In this document: positions 24,695 to 32,373 of the stretch, piece by piece
Layout: the number at the start of each line of letters is the position of its first letter
Numbering within the stretch: position 1 is the stretch's first letter
Notes under the pieces: generated by a model
Databases searched by the model: none
What the model saw: only the letters and a program-made list of their open reading frames with translations
Told to the model about the DNA's origin: nothing
Program-made: the position numbers and the translations under genes
DNA from: Bacteriovoracaceae bacterium
GTDB lineage: Bacteria; Bdellovibrionota; Bacteriovoracia; Bacteriovoracales; Bacteriovoracaceae
NCBI GenBank assembly: GCA_021737405.1
Contig: JAIPEG010000030.1
Location: forward strand, 1 to 32,373
Length of the DNA: 32,373 nucleotides
Reading direction: 5' to 3'

Positions 24695-25652
24695 GCGATA
24701 TCCTTTGCATGATTAATTTCTTTGATACAAAATCGGCAATGATTTTATGGGCCTTAGCATTAGGGTGAGCATCATCAATTGATACCCAGAGCTCTTTAGG
24801 CTCTTTTTGATAAGAAAGAAACTGGTCTGTTAAATCCCAGTATTTCACATTTTGTTCCAAGAGATAATTCGCTACTGCCTGGTGTTCCTGATTAAACGGG
24901 TAAGGCGAAATCTGATGAAGCTCTGGTAAAATAAAGACTTGAAAACTAAAACCATATTTCTCCGATAGATTTTTTAGTAGTGATAGGGATTTTTTAGCCT
25001 TTTTAAGTCCGGAAGATTCTTCTATATAAAGTGATTTATAATAATCTTTATAATCTTTGACTTTGCCAAATCCTTGGAAAGAAATATGGCCGAGCATAAG
25101 TAGATTTGAATGATGATACCATTTGGAATTTTCAAATTTAGGAAGGTCTTCAGCATCATTTATAAAATAGAAAAAACTAACTGATTTTGGAACTCCAACT
25201 TCTTCAAGGAAGACTTTTAAAAAATTTGCCGAGCGCTCAACATTATAATTTCCATGACCAAGGTTTATGACCTTTGATTTCATAAGTATTTCAGATTGCT
25301 TAGCAAATGTTTCTTCTTCCTTTACTCCCCAGCCTAAAGTAAGTGAGTCACCGAGGAAAACATCAGCTTCATTTAGATCTTTGGGTGAAAATTCACTTTC
25401 TCTTAAACCAAGTGAGTTAAATTTCAGTTTTACCCCCATATATGTTCCGCTTGTATTTGGGCGATGAATGAAGCCAATAAGAGGATTCGAGCTGCTTACT
25501 TTATGGTTTAAGCTGTATTTTGTAATCTCAACATTGTATACTTGAAAGAATTGTACGGTCACCCAACTTAAAACTTCTAGGACCACAAAGAAGAAAGTGA
25601 CGATGAAGAAAAAAGTTTTAATTGTATGAAGATATTTCAGTTTGAATTCCAA
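24681..25652 (-). CDS. Membrane-anchored SGNH/GDSL-family hydrolase
   Basis: A 323-residue protein with one N-terminal span (about 12-34). The signature KFNSLGLRESEF precedes block I VFLGDSLTLGWG (Ser103), block II NLGHGNYN (Gly132, Asn135), block III FYFINDAED (Asn165) and block V SIDDAHPNAKAH (Asp293, His296). All four catalytic blocks are intact, so it is the most conventional esterase or acyltransferase of the four SGNH genes here. The start is TTG at 25652 with a weak GAGAG site. Its first nine codons overlap head to head with the plus-strand SGNH gene at 25626. It is followed by the 38-codon ORF and two more SGNH genes. Confidence 0.85.
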   Translation of the reverse strand: MEFKLKYLHTIKTFFFIVTFFFVVLEVLSWVTVQFFQVYNVEITKYSLNHKVSSSNPLIGFIHRPNTSGTYMGVKLKFNSLGLRESEFSPKDLNEADVFLGDSLTLGWGVKEEETFAKQSEILMKSKVINLGHGNYNVERSANFLKVFLEEVGVPKSVSFFYFINDAEDLPKFENSKWYHHSNLLMLGHISFQGFGKVKDYKDYYKSLYIEESSGLKKAKKSLSLLKNLSEKYGFSFQVFILPELHQISPYPFNQEHQAVANYLLEQNVKYWDLTDQFLSYQKEPKELWVSIDDAHPNAKAHKIIADFVSKKLIMQRISHASE

Positions 25653-26666
25653 TCTGCTGCTCTCATAAGCTTGCTTTTTCTAGGAATTAGCTTCGCAACG
25701 TTTGAGTTCTATCTCTACTATATTGAAACGAAATACTTGGAGTTAGTAGTATCTCATCATAAAGAGACAAAAAGTGAATTGTCAAATACAGAAGCATTGA
25801 GCCTAGTTTCTCGTGCTGACCTGATCAATAGTGTCATTAAAGTGAGAATAGGAGATAAGCATGTGCTTTATAAACTTAATTCTCATGGGTTTAGAGAATC
25901 TGAGGAAAAAAATAAAGTCTGTGTTAATGAGAACTGTATATGTATTTTTGGAGGCTCAAGGGTTTTAGGGGCAGGAGTGAATGATAAAGGTACTTACTCG
26001 AGCTTATTAGAAAAAAAGTTACAAAAACCTACTTACAACTTCGGAATTGGGGGGGCAGATCCTGCAAAAGTCTTGCATACCCTTGTCGAGGCGAACAAAA
26101 AGTTTAACTGCAAGATTTCTCTTTTAGAGGTTCAAAAGAGTGGATTGAGTGAGATTTTCTTTCCCTACGACATCTTTGGTAACCATAAATATTACTATAA
26201 AAAAACAGGCGTAGGATATGAGGCGCCTAAAATGGGATACCCTAATAAAGAACTTCAAAGCATATGGGAGATAAGAAAATATGTAGATTTTTCAAGATCA
26301 TTTAAAATTGCTTTTAGATGGTTTTATTTAAACTACCAATATTGGAAGTATGGATCAGGCTCAAACCTTGAAAATGTAGAAGAAACTGATGAGTTTTATT
26401 CCTTCAAAAAATCATTAATCACTCTTAGAAGTATATTTAAGGAGAAAAAGAGAGAATTGATTATATTTTCACGGCATTCGGTCTTCCTTCGTGATTCAAA
26501 AATTTGCCCAAAGAATGATTGTATTGACATTTCTTCGGTAAATATTAATGCCTTTGAAATCAATAAATACTTTGGTCATATTAACGAAGAAGGACATAAT
26601 GTTATCTCAGAAACAATCTATGAACACATGAATAAAAACACAGAGAAATTGGAAGCGAAATTATAG
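25626..26666 (+). CDS. Membrane-anchored SGNH-like protein lacking some catalytic residues
   Basis: A 346-residue protein with an N-terminal span (about 10-32). It has the KLNSHGFRESEE signature shared with the gene at 24681, block I CICIFGGSRVLGAG (Ser111) and a Gly block NFGIGGADP. The usual block III Asn is missing (LLEVQKSGLSE), and the block V Asp is absent before the His (INKYFGHINEEG). It may therefore be catalytically weak or a binding protein. Several cysteines (VCVNENCIC and ICPKNDC) could be paired. No ribosome site precedes the ATG, which lies inside the divergent gene. The radical SAM gene starts 22 bases after its end. Confidence 0.75.
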   Translation: MKIFQFEFQSAALISLLFLGISFATFEFYLYYIETKYLELVVSHHKETKSELSNTEALSLVSRADLINSVIKVRIGDKHVLYKLNSHGFRESEEKNKVCVNENCICIFGGSRVLGAGVNDKGTYSSLLEKKLQKPTYNFGIGGADPAKVLHTLVEANKKFNCKISLLEVQKSGLSEIFFPYDIFGNHKYYYKKTGVGYEAPKMGYPNKELQSIWEIRKYVDFSRSFKIAFRWFYLNYQYWKYGSGSNLENVEETDEFYSFKKSLITLRSIFKEKKRELIIFSRHSVFLRDSKICPKNDCIDISSVNINAFEINKYFGHINEEGHNVISETIYEHMNKNTEKLEAKL

Positions 26667-26688
26667 TCTAATTAATATACTAAAAAAA

Positions 26689-27717
26689 ATGGGAAAAAAT
26701 TCTAAGAAACTCCATTGTAACTTAACAAAATCGGCAATGGTCATTTCACATGACCATCTAGTCTTGCCTTGTTGTAGATTTAATCCCACGAAAGAAAATA
26801 ATATCCCTACGATACTCGATTTAAAAAAGGGTGATGTTTTAAATGGCGCATTCTTTAGTGATTTACGAGAGAAGTTTTCTTCTGGAGATTTTCCTGATGG
26901 CTGCCTTACATGTGAAAAAGAGGAAGCTGTAGGTCTTAAAAGCATGCGCCAACGTAGAGGCATGGTTGAAAAAGAGAATGTTCAATTAGAAGATTTAGAG
27001 TTCTTCGTTGGTAACCGCTGTAATATGAAGTGTATAATGTGTGGCCCCGAGCTAAGTAGTCTGTGGCAAAGCGAAATTAGCGGCTCAACAGAGATTACCG
27101 AAGGTAGCTCATTAGAAGATTTTAAAGAATTAGACCTAAGTTACCTTAAATCTTTAAGACTACTGGGAGGAGAAACTTTACTTAATAAATCCTTTATTGA
27201 AATCATTCACTGGATTAAATCTGTTGCCACACCAGGAAATATTGAACTTTCATTCGCCACTAATGGTTCTGTTGGAAAAAGCACTAATCTTATCAACTTG
27301 CTTAAAGACTTTAATTCAATATGCATTGACTTCAGTATTGATGGTGTTGAGAACGTCGCTGAAAAAATTAGGCCTGGAATATCTTGGAAATTCATAGAAA
27401 AAAATATTCAAGAATGGGTAACAATAGTTAAAGATTTTCCTCAATTTGAATTCAATATTCATACTACTATTCAAAAGGACAACATTTTTCATGTGGATAC
27501 AATAATCGATTTCTGTATTCAACAAAACCTATCATGGAGCTTTACTGTTCTTGAATATCCAAAGGAGCTCTCTATCCAAAGATTGTCTTCAGATGATTTA
27601 ATAAATGCTCAAGGAAAACTTAAAGAACACCCGAAAACTGACATTTATGAAGGCTATTTCGTTAAACGAAAAAAGCTAGACCAATGGCAATTTTTAACCA
27701 AAAACCTTACATTATGA
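26689..27717 (+). CDS. N-terminal-twitch radical SAM enzyme, copy 1
   Basis: A 342-residue enzyme. The N-terminal twitch segment has Cys10, Cys28-Cys29 and Cys72/Cys75 (DGCLTCEKEEA), expected to bind an auxiliary cluster. The radical SAM motif CNMKCIMC is at 111-118 and GGET at 160-163 (family norm GGEP). The tail KRKKLDQWQFLTKN fits the family end but the protein is about 50 residues shorter than copies 2 and 3. The start ATG lacks a ribosome site and lies 22 bases after the SGNH-like gene, so translation may depend on the upstream gene. The substrate is unknown. Confidence 0.87.
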   Translation: MGKNSKKLHCNLTKSAMVISHDHLVLPCCRFNPTKENNIPTILDLKKGDVLNGAFFSDLREKFSSGDFPDGCLTCEKEEAVGLKSMRQRRGMVEKENVQLEDLEFFVGNRCNMKCIMCGPELSSLWQSEISGSTEITEGSSLEDFKELDLSYLKSLRLLGGETLLNKSFIEIIHWIKSVATPGNIELSFATNGSVGKSTNLINLLKDFNSICIDFSIDGVENVAEKIRPGISWKFIEKNIQEWVTIVKDFPQFEFNIHTTIQKDNIFHVDTIIDFCIQQNLSWSFTVLEYPKELSIQRLSSDDLINAQGKLKEHPKTDIYEGYFVKRKKLDQWQFLTKNLTL

Positions 27718-27734
27718 TAAGATAGCTTCGTTCT

Positions 27735-27739
27735 AGGAG
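27735..27739 (+). promoter_or_regulatory. Ribosome site of the 20-codon coupling ORF
   Basis: AGGAG lies seven bases before a TTG at 27747. It is the only good ribosome site in front of the second radical SAM gene, whose own ATG has none. Confidence 0.5.
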
Positions 27740-27746
27740 ATTAATT

Positions 27747-27809
27747 TTGATAATTAGAAGGTTATTTATTATTTTTATCCATGGACTATCTGATAAAATA
27801 ACAAAATGA
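27747..27809 (+). CDS. 20-codon coupling ORF before radical SAM copy 2
   Basis: A TTG-started ORF encodes a short hydrophobic, basic peptide (RRLFIIFIHGL in the middle). Its TGA stop at 27807-27809 overlaps the ATG of the next gene as ATGA. Because the next gene lacks a ribosome site, ribosomes finishing this ORF could re-initiate on it. The ORF may be only a translational device, or it may encode a small peptide. Chance cannot be excluded. Confidence 0.45.
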   Translation: MIIRRLFIIFIHGLSDKITK

Positions 27810-28996
27810 CGAATGATCTAAAATCGCCTTATTGCCTTGTTCCCTTTGGTCAGCTGAGTAGTAAACCAGATGGAAAGTTGAGGCCATGCTGTGCTAGTGG
27901 GGACCGTTTAATTCTCAAAGAAAAATCTTTTCTGAAGGCGTGGCGCTCCGAAGAGATGAGTAATCTACGTGAAACATTTAATCGAGGAGAGAGTGTTCCT
28001 GGCTGTGCTAAATGTATAGAGGATGAAAAGCTTGATAAGAAGTCGACGAGGCTATGGAAGAATGAATCATGGGGTGAGATCACAAAACATAATGTCACTC
28101 TTTCACAAAAGAATGCAGGAGAAATTAAAGACGGCCTGCCCATTTCATTCGAATTGCGCTTAGGGAATCTTTGCAACCTAAGCTGTCGCATGTGTAATGC
28201 CTTGTATTCATCACGATTCCAAAAAGATTTAGAGAGAGATGATAAGTGGAAGGAAAGTCCGCTTTTGAACTCTCTCTATGAATCATCCTTAAGAGACTCT
28301 AAAAAAATTGATAACTGGTATCAACAGGAAGAATTCTGGCGAGAGCTTTCGTTAATGAGTAATAATTTAAGAAGTCTTTACTTCAGTGGTGGAGAACCCC
28401 TGTTGATTGAAGAGATGAAAATTTTATTAAAACATTTAGTGAAAACTGGTCAAGCAAGAAGAGTTAAAGTTCGCTTTGATACTAATCTCATGCAAGTACC
28501 CAAAGAAACTTTTGATCTCTTAAGAGAATTTAAAGAAGTGGCGATTGGAGTAAGTCTAGATGCCATTGGTGATCTACTTGAAACTGTTCGCTTTGGCTCA
28601 AGTTGGGAGCTCATTAAAAGAAACTTATTCCAAGTAAGAGATATGGGAGCGCCTTTTACACTATCAATTAGTGCACTTGCTTCCTCAATGAATGTTCACG
28701 AATTGGATAAGCTTTATCAATTCATAAAAGTAGAATTAAGTAAAGATATTATGATCGTCCTTGATTTTTTAAATGAGCCAAAAACGCTTTCTGCTAAGTC
28801 CTTAGGGCAATCGGCCAAAAAGGTCGCCCTAGAAAAAATTGATCGGATAAAAACGACTCTCGGTGAAATCCTCTCTCCCTATGAGTTAACAGGGCTTCAT
28901 TCATTAGAACGTCTCTTAAGTCAGGATAGCGAAGTCACCCGTGAGGATTTTGAGGAACATGCCGCCTTTCTTGACCGATTGCACTCATCATCTTAG
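27806..28996 (+). CDS. N-terminal-twitch radical SAM enzyme, copy 2
   Basis: A 396-residue enzyme. The twitch segment has Cys10 (PYCLVPFGQL), Cys28-Cys29 (LRPCCAS) and Cys67/Cys70 (GCAKCIEDE). The radical SAM motif is CNLSCRMC at 123-130, preceded by FELRLGNL. GGEP is at 195-198 in LYFSGGEPLL. The C-terminus (EEHAAFLDRLHSSS) is the family's usual short tail. The ATG overlaps the stop of a 20-codon ORF (ATGA). It is 88 bases after copy 1 and 51 bases before copy 3. The high identity of motif surroundings to copy 3 suggests tandem duplication with divergence. The substrate is unknown. Confidence 0.9.
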   Translation: MTNDLKSPYCLVPFGQLSSKPDGKLRPCCASGDRLILKEKSFLKAWRSEEMSNLRETFNRGESVPGCAKCIEDEKLDKKSTRLWKNESWGEITKHNVTLSQKNAGEIKDGLPISFELRLGNLCNLSCRMCNALYSSRFQKDLERDDKWKESPLLNSLYESSLRDSKKIDNWYQQEEFWRELSLMSNNLRSLYFSGGEPLLIEEMKILLKHLVKTGQARRVKVRFDTNLMQVPKETFDLLREFKEVAIGVSLDAIGDLLETVRFGSSWELIKRNLFQVRDMGAPFTLSISALASSMNVHELDKLYQFIKVELSKDIMIVLDFLNEPKTLSAKSLGQSAKKVALEKIDRIKTTLGEILSPYELTGLHSLERLLSQDSEVTREDFEEHAAFLDRLHSSS

Positions 28997-29042
28997 GTCT
29001 TAAGTCTCATTGTTTTATACCGATATAGAAAAATTTTTACGT

Positions 29043-29047
29043 AAAGG
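29043..29047 (+). promoter_or_regulatory. Ribosome site fixing the GTG start of radical SAM copy 3
   Basis: AAAGG lies six bases before GTG at 29054. An earlier TTG at 29048 touches the site and is unsuitable. With the GTG start, the first three cysteines fall at residues 10, 28 and 29, the same positions as in copies 1 and 2. Confidence 0.65.
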
Positions 29048-29053
29048 TTGAAA

Positions 29054-30244
29054 GTGAATAAAGATAAATCTCAAACTATTTGCCCCCTCCCTTGGAATCA
29101 CTTAGCGACGACTTCGAGTGGTACCTATCGCTTGTGCTGTAATTCTGTTGACCAAGAAAATCAAGTCAAAAAAGATGGTTCTAGCTTGAAAATTTACAAA
29201 AATAAATTTGATAATGTAAGAAGAGGGAATTTTTATAATGAAGTCAGAAAGCAAATGCTCTTAGGTAAAAGACCCTCTGTTTGCCAAACTTGTTATGAGT
29301 TAGAGGATGAAGGCGTCCCCAGTTCTCGTGAAAGTTATCGTAAACAATATTGGGAGACTACTCAGAAAATTGAACTTTTGGCTCCAGAACAATCAAATGA
29401 TTTAGAAGGGTTTCCAATTCAATATATCGACTTGAGACTTGGTAATCTTTGTAATCTAAGGTGCAGGATGTGCAATCCATGGAGCAGTAGTTCTTGGATT
29501 AAAGAGGCTCCATATATGTTTGAAAACGAATCTTTTCAAGTATTAGATTGGCCGGAAAAAAATGAGGCATGGATTGACGAGATTTTAAAGCACACTGAAA
29601 TTGAAGAAATTTATCTTACGGGAGGGGAGCCAACTTTAATAAAAGCGAATATTAGATTGTTAAATCTTCTACTATCTCGCGGCGGAGAGGATATTAAAAT
29701 AAAAATAAATTCTAATGTGGTAGCGTTGGAGTCAGAATTACTAAATACCTTAAGGAATTTTAAGAACGTTCAATTTAAATGTTCAATTGATGCTATGGGG
29801 GAGCTTAATGATTACATTAGGGCGCCCTCTTTATTTAATGATATAGAGGCATCAGTTGATATGCTACTACAAGAAAGTTTTAATATAGAAGTACAAACAA
29901 CAGTTCAGAATTATAATTTTTTGAATATGCCAGAGTGGTTCTCTTTTTGTATAAAAAAAGATTGGCCAGAGCCTACTCTTACTATTCTTGATGATCCTGC
30001 TTGCTTGGATATACGAAAGATACCAGAAAATATTACTGAGTTTGCCTTACTAGAATTTAATAAAAATCTGAATAGTTTTAATCTAAGTGAAAACCGTCGC
30101 CTTAAAGAGATATCAAAACTTATTGGTATTTCTCCTGACGAGAAACAATGGCAAGGTTTTATTCATTTTACATCTAAGCTTGATGACCTTCGATCCTTAA
30201 ATTATCGACCACGCTTCTCATTTGATTCTCTAACTATCATTTAG
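29054..30244 (+). CDS. N-terminal-twitch radical SAM enzyme, copy 3
   Basis: A 396-residue enzyme from the GTG at 29054. The twitch segment has Cys10 (TICPLPWNHLA, the best match to the family's CPxPW motif), Cys28-Cys29 (YRLCCNS) and Cys77/Cys80 (VCQTCYELEDEG). The radical SAM motif CNLRCRMC lies at 133-140 after IDLRLGNL; GGEP is at 190-193 (YLTGGEPTL). The tail TSKLDDLRSLNYRPRF matches the family end. It is the last gene of the plus-strand run and converges with the membrane methyltransferase gene 28 bases later. The substrate is unknown. Confidence 0.9.
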   Translation: MNKDKSQTICPLPWNHLATTSSGTYRLCCNSVDQENQVKKDGSSLKIYKNKFDNVRRGNFYNEVRKQMLLGKRPSVCQTCYELEDEGVPSSRESYRKQYWETTQKIELLAPEQSNDLEGFPIQYIDLRLGNLCNLRCRMCNPWSSSSWIKEAPYMFENESFQVLDWPEKNEAWIDEILKHTEIEEIYLTGGEPTLIKANIRLLNLLLSRGGEDIKIKINSNVVALESELLNTLRNFKNVQFKCSIDAMGELNDYIRAPSLFNDIEASVDMLLQESFNIEVQTTVQNYNFLNMPEWFSFCIKKDWPEPTLTILDDPACLDIRKIPENITEFALLEFNKNLNSFNLSENRRLKEISKLIGISPDEKQWQGFIHFTSKLDDLRSLNYRPRFSFDSLTII

Positions 30245-30272
30245 TTATAAATTTCTACTTCCTAAAAAGATT

Positions 30273-32276
30273 TTAGAGATAAAGTGTAATGTAAATGAGT
30301 GATACTAGATATGAAAGAATAAAGCCTAGGTTATTTGAGACGATGACCATTTGATACAAGTTCTGTTTGGATCTTTTTAAGAGATAATAAAAAGAACTAG
30401 TCGAAAAGAAAGAAAAGAAGGATAGAAGAGTCAGTCTCGTTACAGTGTCAGTAATAAAAAACAGCAATATCGTAAAAAAGAATAGGCCAAATAACATAAG
30501 TCTAAGTCTGATTTTAGTCACGTATTTTGAAACGATAATCGCAATAATACTTGAAATTAACATAATGAAAGTCACAAAATAATAGCTCATAAAAGTATTG
30601 TGGAAAGAGTCTCTGAGTATAATTATATAAGTTGACTGAAGACCACCGTAAAGTATTCCAAGAGTAAGACTCGTAAATGTGAAAGAAAATTTCTTACGTT
30701 GAAGAAAGAATAAAGTTAAGACGAATATCATTGTTGGGAGTATTAACTTTAAATAAAAGTGGATAGGTTTTCCAATAATCTCTTCGTTATGGACTGTGTT
30801 CAAAACCATTTTTTTATCCCAATGAACTAATTGGCTTTTTTCTGGTTCATTTAAATTGTTGATCTCACATTGGAGTTCTTGGGCACAGAAATCTAAAAAT
30901 TCCCCTTTTCTTTCAGGGCCTATTTTACTCGGGCTGACAATAATATTGGTGTTGACGTAGGGGGTATTTGTGCCCCTTTGGGTATGGATTAGGAAATAGT
31001 CAATGTTAGGGTTTGTTGAATTCCTTATCGCCATTATATTTTTTAACGTGATATTCGTTATGTAGCTTGGGAAAGCTTTTCTATCCTTTGTTCTATAAAT
31101 AAGGATACCGTTCTTGCTAAGCGCGCTGAGTGCTACTTCCATACCATCGAGGGTGAAAACTTTTTCTTTTTGAAGAACTTCGGATATATTTTGTGCACTA
31201 TAATTTGAAAATAGTAATGATATCATGTCATATTTTTTAGCGCTATTTCTGAGATGATAAACTCCTTCACCAAAAATATATTCACCGGCAAGCTTTAGGG
31301 ATTTGTAATGATCAGGAAACATATCCTTTACCAAACGGTATGTTGCCTCGTTTAACTCGATACCAGTCGCCTTTAGTCCTTTTGTGTGGGCATAGGATAT
31401 AATTTGACCTGTTCCCGTGCCAATATCAAAGAGTGAGTCACCTTTTTTTAAAACACTTAAGAACCAAAAATAAGGAAGATTCACTGAAATCTTTGTCCAG
31501 GCCTTGTTATTTACATAGAAAATGTATTCGTCTTTTTGTTTCTCGTGGTAGACATCCACTCTCTCATGGAGAGACCATCTGCTGTATAAATAATCGACAA
31601 GCTTTGCCTTCTCGGCAAGGACTCCATTTCTTAAAGGCTTATTTGGTGTTCTTTCTACATTTTCTTGTAAACTTTTTAGATTTTTAAAATTTATAATGAA
31701 GGTTCTTTGTTGAGAAATAAGGCAAGAGACCCCTACAACTGAATAGATAAGGATTAGCTTCTTTTCTTTAATGAGGTTCAACGTGAGAAGAAATATTACA
31801 CCGAGTAATATTGATTCAAGGTGAAAAATACCAAGGAAAAAGTAAATTAATGAATAGGCTAAAATGACCCCTAAAAGATCTGAGAACAGGATCTTTGAAA
31901 AAACCTCGTTTTTATATAACCTGATAAGAAGAACGCCTGAATGGAGTGCTATTGAAAATGACATGATGTTAAAGATAATGGGGAAAGAATAAAAGAATAA
32001 AAGAGAATACAAAATAAGAATGTTGATAAGAAGGGAAGTGATTATTTGATTAAAGGAAAACCTGAAGGTATTTCTTTCCTCTAAAATACCGCCAAAAGAC
32101 CAGCCAATTATGAAGATAAAGGGAACAACGATTGATTCTTTACTAGGGAAAATATAATTGGCCGTAAGAAATAAAACAAATTTAAGGGAAATCGTCGCAA
32201 AAGATAGATGAAGCGCTCGATAGGATATCAAAAAAGGGACTGTAAATAATTCTGTGCTTTGGACTGATTGAGTCAT
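30273..32276 (-). CDS. Polytopic membrane protein with spermidine-synthase-like methyltransferase domain
   Basis: A 667-residue protein. About six membrane spans (residues 30-185) lead to a soluble domain with the SAM-binding motif SLFDIGTGTGQII (about 281-293) and an acidic residue at the end of the next strand (IELNE). YDMISLLFSNYS and LSKNGILIYRTKD occupy the later strands. About six more spans follow (about 505-667). The layout matches membrane proteins called spermidine synthase-like, but the catalytic Asp-rich motif of true aminopropyltransferases is not seen, so a methyl transfer role is more likely. The ATG lacks a ribosome site. The gene converges with radical SAM copy 3. Confidence 0.8.
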   Translation of the reverse strand: MTQSVQSTELFTVPFLISYRALHLSFATISLKFVLFLTANYIFPSKESIVVPFIFIIGWSFGGILEERNTFRFSFNQIITSLLINILILYSLLFFYSFPIIFNIMSFSIALHSGVLLIRLYKNEVFSKILFSDLLGVILAYSLIYFFLGIFHLESILLGVIFLLTLNLIKEKKLILIYSVVGVSCLISQQRTFIINFKNLKSLQENVERTPNKPLRNGVLAEKAKLVDYLYSRWSLHERVDVYHEKQKDEYIFYVNNKAWTKISVNLPYFWFLSVLKKGDSLFDIGTGTGQIISYAHTKGLKATGIELNEATYRLVKDMFPDHYKSLKLAGEYIFGEGVYHLRNSAKKYDMISLLFSNYSAQNISEVLQKEKVFTLDGMEVALSALSKNGILIYRTKDRKAFPSYITNITLKNIMAIRNSTNPNIDYFLIHTQRGTNTPYVNTNIIVSPSKIGPERKGEFLDFCAQELQCEINNLNEPEKSQLVHWDKKMVLNTVHNEEIIGKPIHFYLKLILPTMIFVLTLFFLQRKKFSFTFTSLTLGILYGGLQSTYIIILRDSFHNTFMSYYFVTFIMLISSIIAIIVSKYVTKIRLRLMLFGLFFFTILLFFITDTVTRLTLLSFFSFFSTSSFYYLLKRSKQNLYQMVIVSNNLGFILSYLVSLIYITLYL

Positions 32277-32309
32277 TCAAGTCAAACTTATAACTATAGG
32301 AGTTTGATT

Positions 32310-32373
32310 ATGAACACAGAAAAACAGTCCAAAAACCTACTAGCAAACATTCACAGTCTGGATGATCTTTTTG
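32310..32373 (+). CDS. Start of an unidentified gene, 3' end outside window
   Basis: An ATG at 32310 is preceded by AGGAG at seven bases. Twenty-one codons are visible, beginning NTEKQSKNLLANIHSLDDLF, and the frame is open to the window edge. The sequence is hydrophilic with no signal peptide. It is divergent from the membrane methyltransferase gene, with 33 bases between the starts. Too little is visible to name it. Confidence 0.7.
   Translation, partial: MNTEKQSKNLLANIHSLDDLF

Noticed and set aside
26661..26963. 100-codon minus-strand ORF over the start of radical SAM copy 1
   Set aside because: It is antisense to the conserved N-terminal cysteine motifs, has no homology I recognise, and would oppose the operon.
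27747..27809. Radical SAM precursor peptide (RiPP) interpretation of the 20-codon ORF
   Set aside because: It has no leader/core features, no Cys, Thr or Tyr pattern, and ends in an ATGA coupling overlap. A translational role is simpler.
31433..31687. 84-codon plus-strand ORF
   Set aside because: It is antisense to the membrane methyltransferase domain, with no ribosome site of note.
1..32373. tRNA, rRNA, transposase, integrase or phage genes
   Set aside because: None was seen on reading the gaps and the protein products; a covariance-model scan (tRNAscan-SE, Infernal) would be needed to exclude small RNAs fully.

Overview
The window is about 32 kb of AT-rich bacterial DNA. Genes are dense, strands switch often, and many products are secreted proteins, lipoproteins or small membrane proteins. 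The gene content (secreted S1 and M14 peptidases, oligopeptidase B, a DUF1003 protein, a flavoprotein of the HI0933/BaiN type, N-terminal-twitch radical SAM enzymes) suggests a Gram-negative, possibly a Bdellovibrionota/Bacteriovorax-like predator or a related marine lineage. That placement is inference from gene content and base composition. No rRNA or tRNA gene is visible to anchor it, and I saw no insertion sequence, phage gene or CRISPR array.

Positions 1-6.8 kb hold the 3' part of a secreted chymotrypsin-fold protease and a decayed reading frame, then a cysteine-rich secreted protein and a BON-MscS mechanosensitive channel. Two small membrane proteins follow. A two-gene operon comes next: a methionine-rich coiled-coil protein and an outer-membrane beta-barrel protein broken by a frameshift. 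The last gene is a secreted protein with a caspase-like His/Cys pair. Positions 7-19.4 kb hold the flavoprotein, an N-twitch radical SAM enzyme translationally coupled to an unknown 332-residue partner, several unknown secreted proteins, a lipoprotein, a deoxyhypusine synthase-like enzyme with a recognisable promoter, a thermonuclease-like protein, a cytochrome-c-type lipoprotein, oligopeptidase B and a DUF1003 protein. Positions 19.5-21.5 kb hold an M14 carboxypeptidase and a YgjP-type metallopeptidase.

Positions 21.6-32.3 kb form the most interesting part. It contains a small methyltransferase, four membrane-anchored SGNH-fold proteins (two are tandem paralogues and one lacks catalytic residues), and a 38-residue single-span membrane protein below usual ORF cut-offs. 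Three tandem N-twitch radical SAM enzymes follow, and then a large membrane protein with a spermidine-synthase-like methyltransferase domain. One SGNH gene and the three radical SAM genes run in one direction, with a 20-codon coupling ORF between the first two radical SAM genes. Two SGNH genes start head to head with overlapping coding sequence. The set looks like a locus that modifies a surface glycan, lipid or small molecule. That is inference; I see no glycosyltransferase, MBOAT acyltransferase or precursor peptide here that would settle it.
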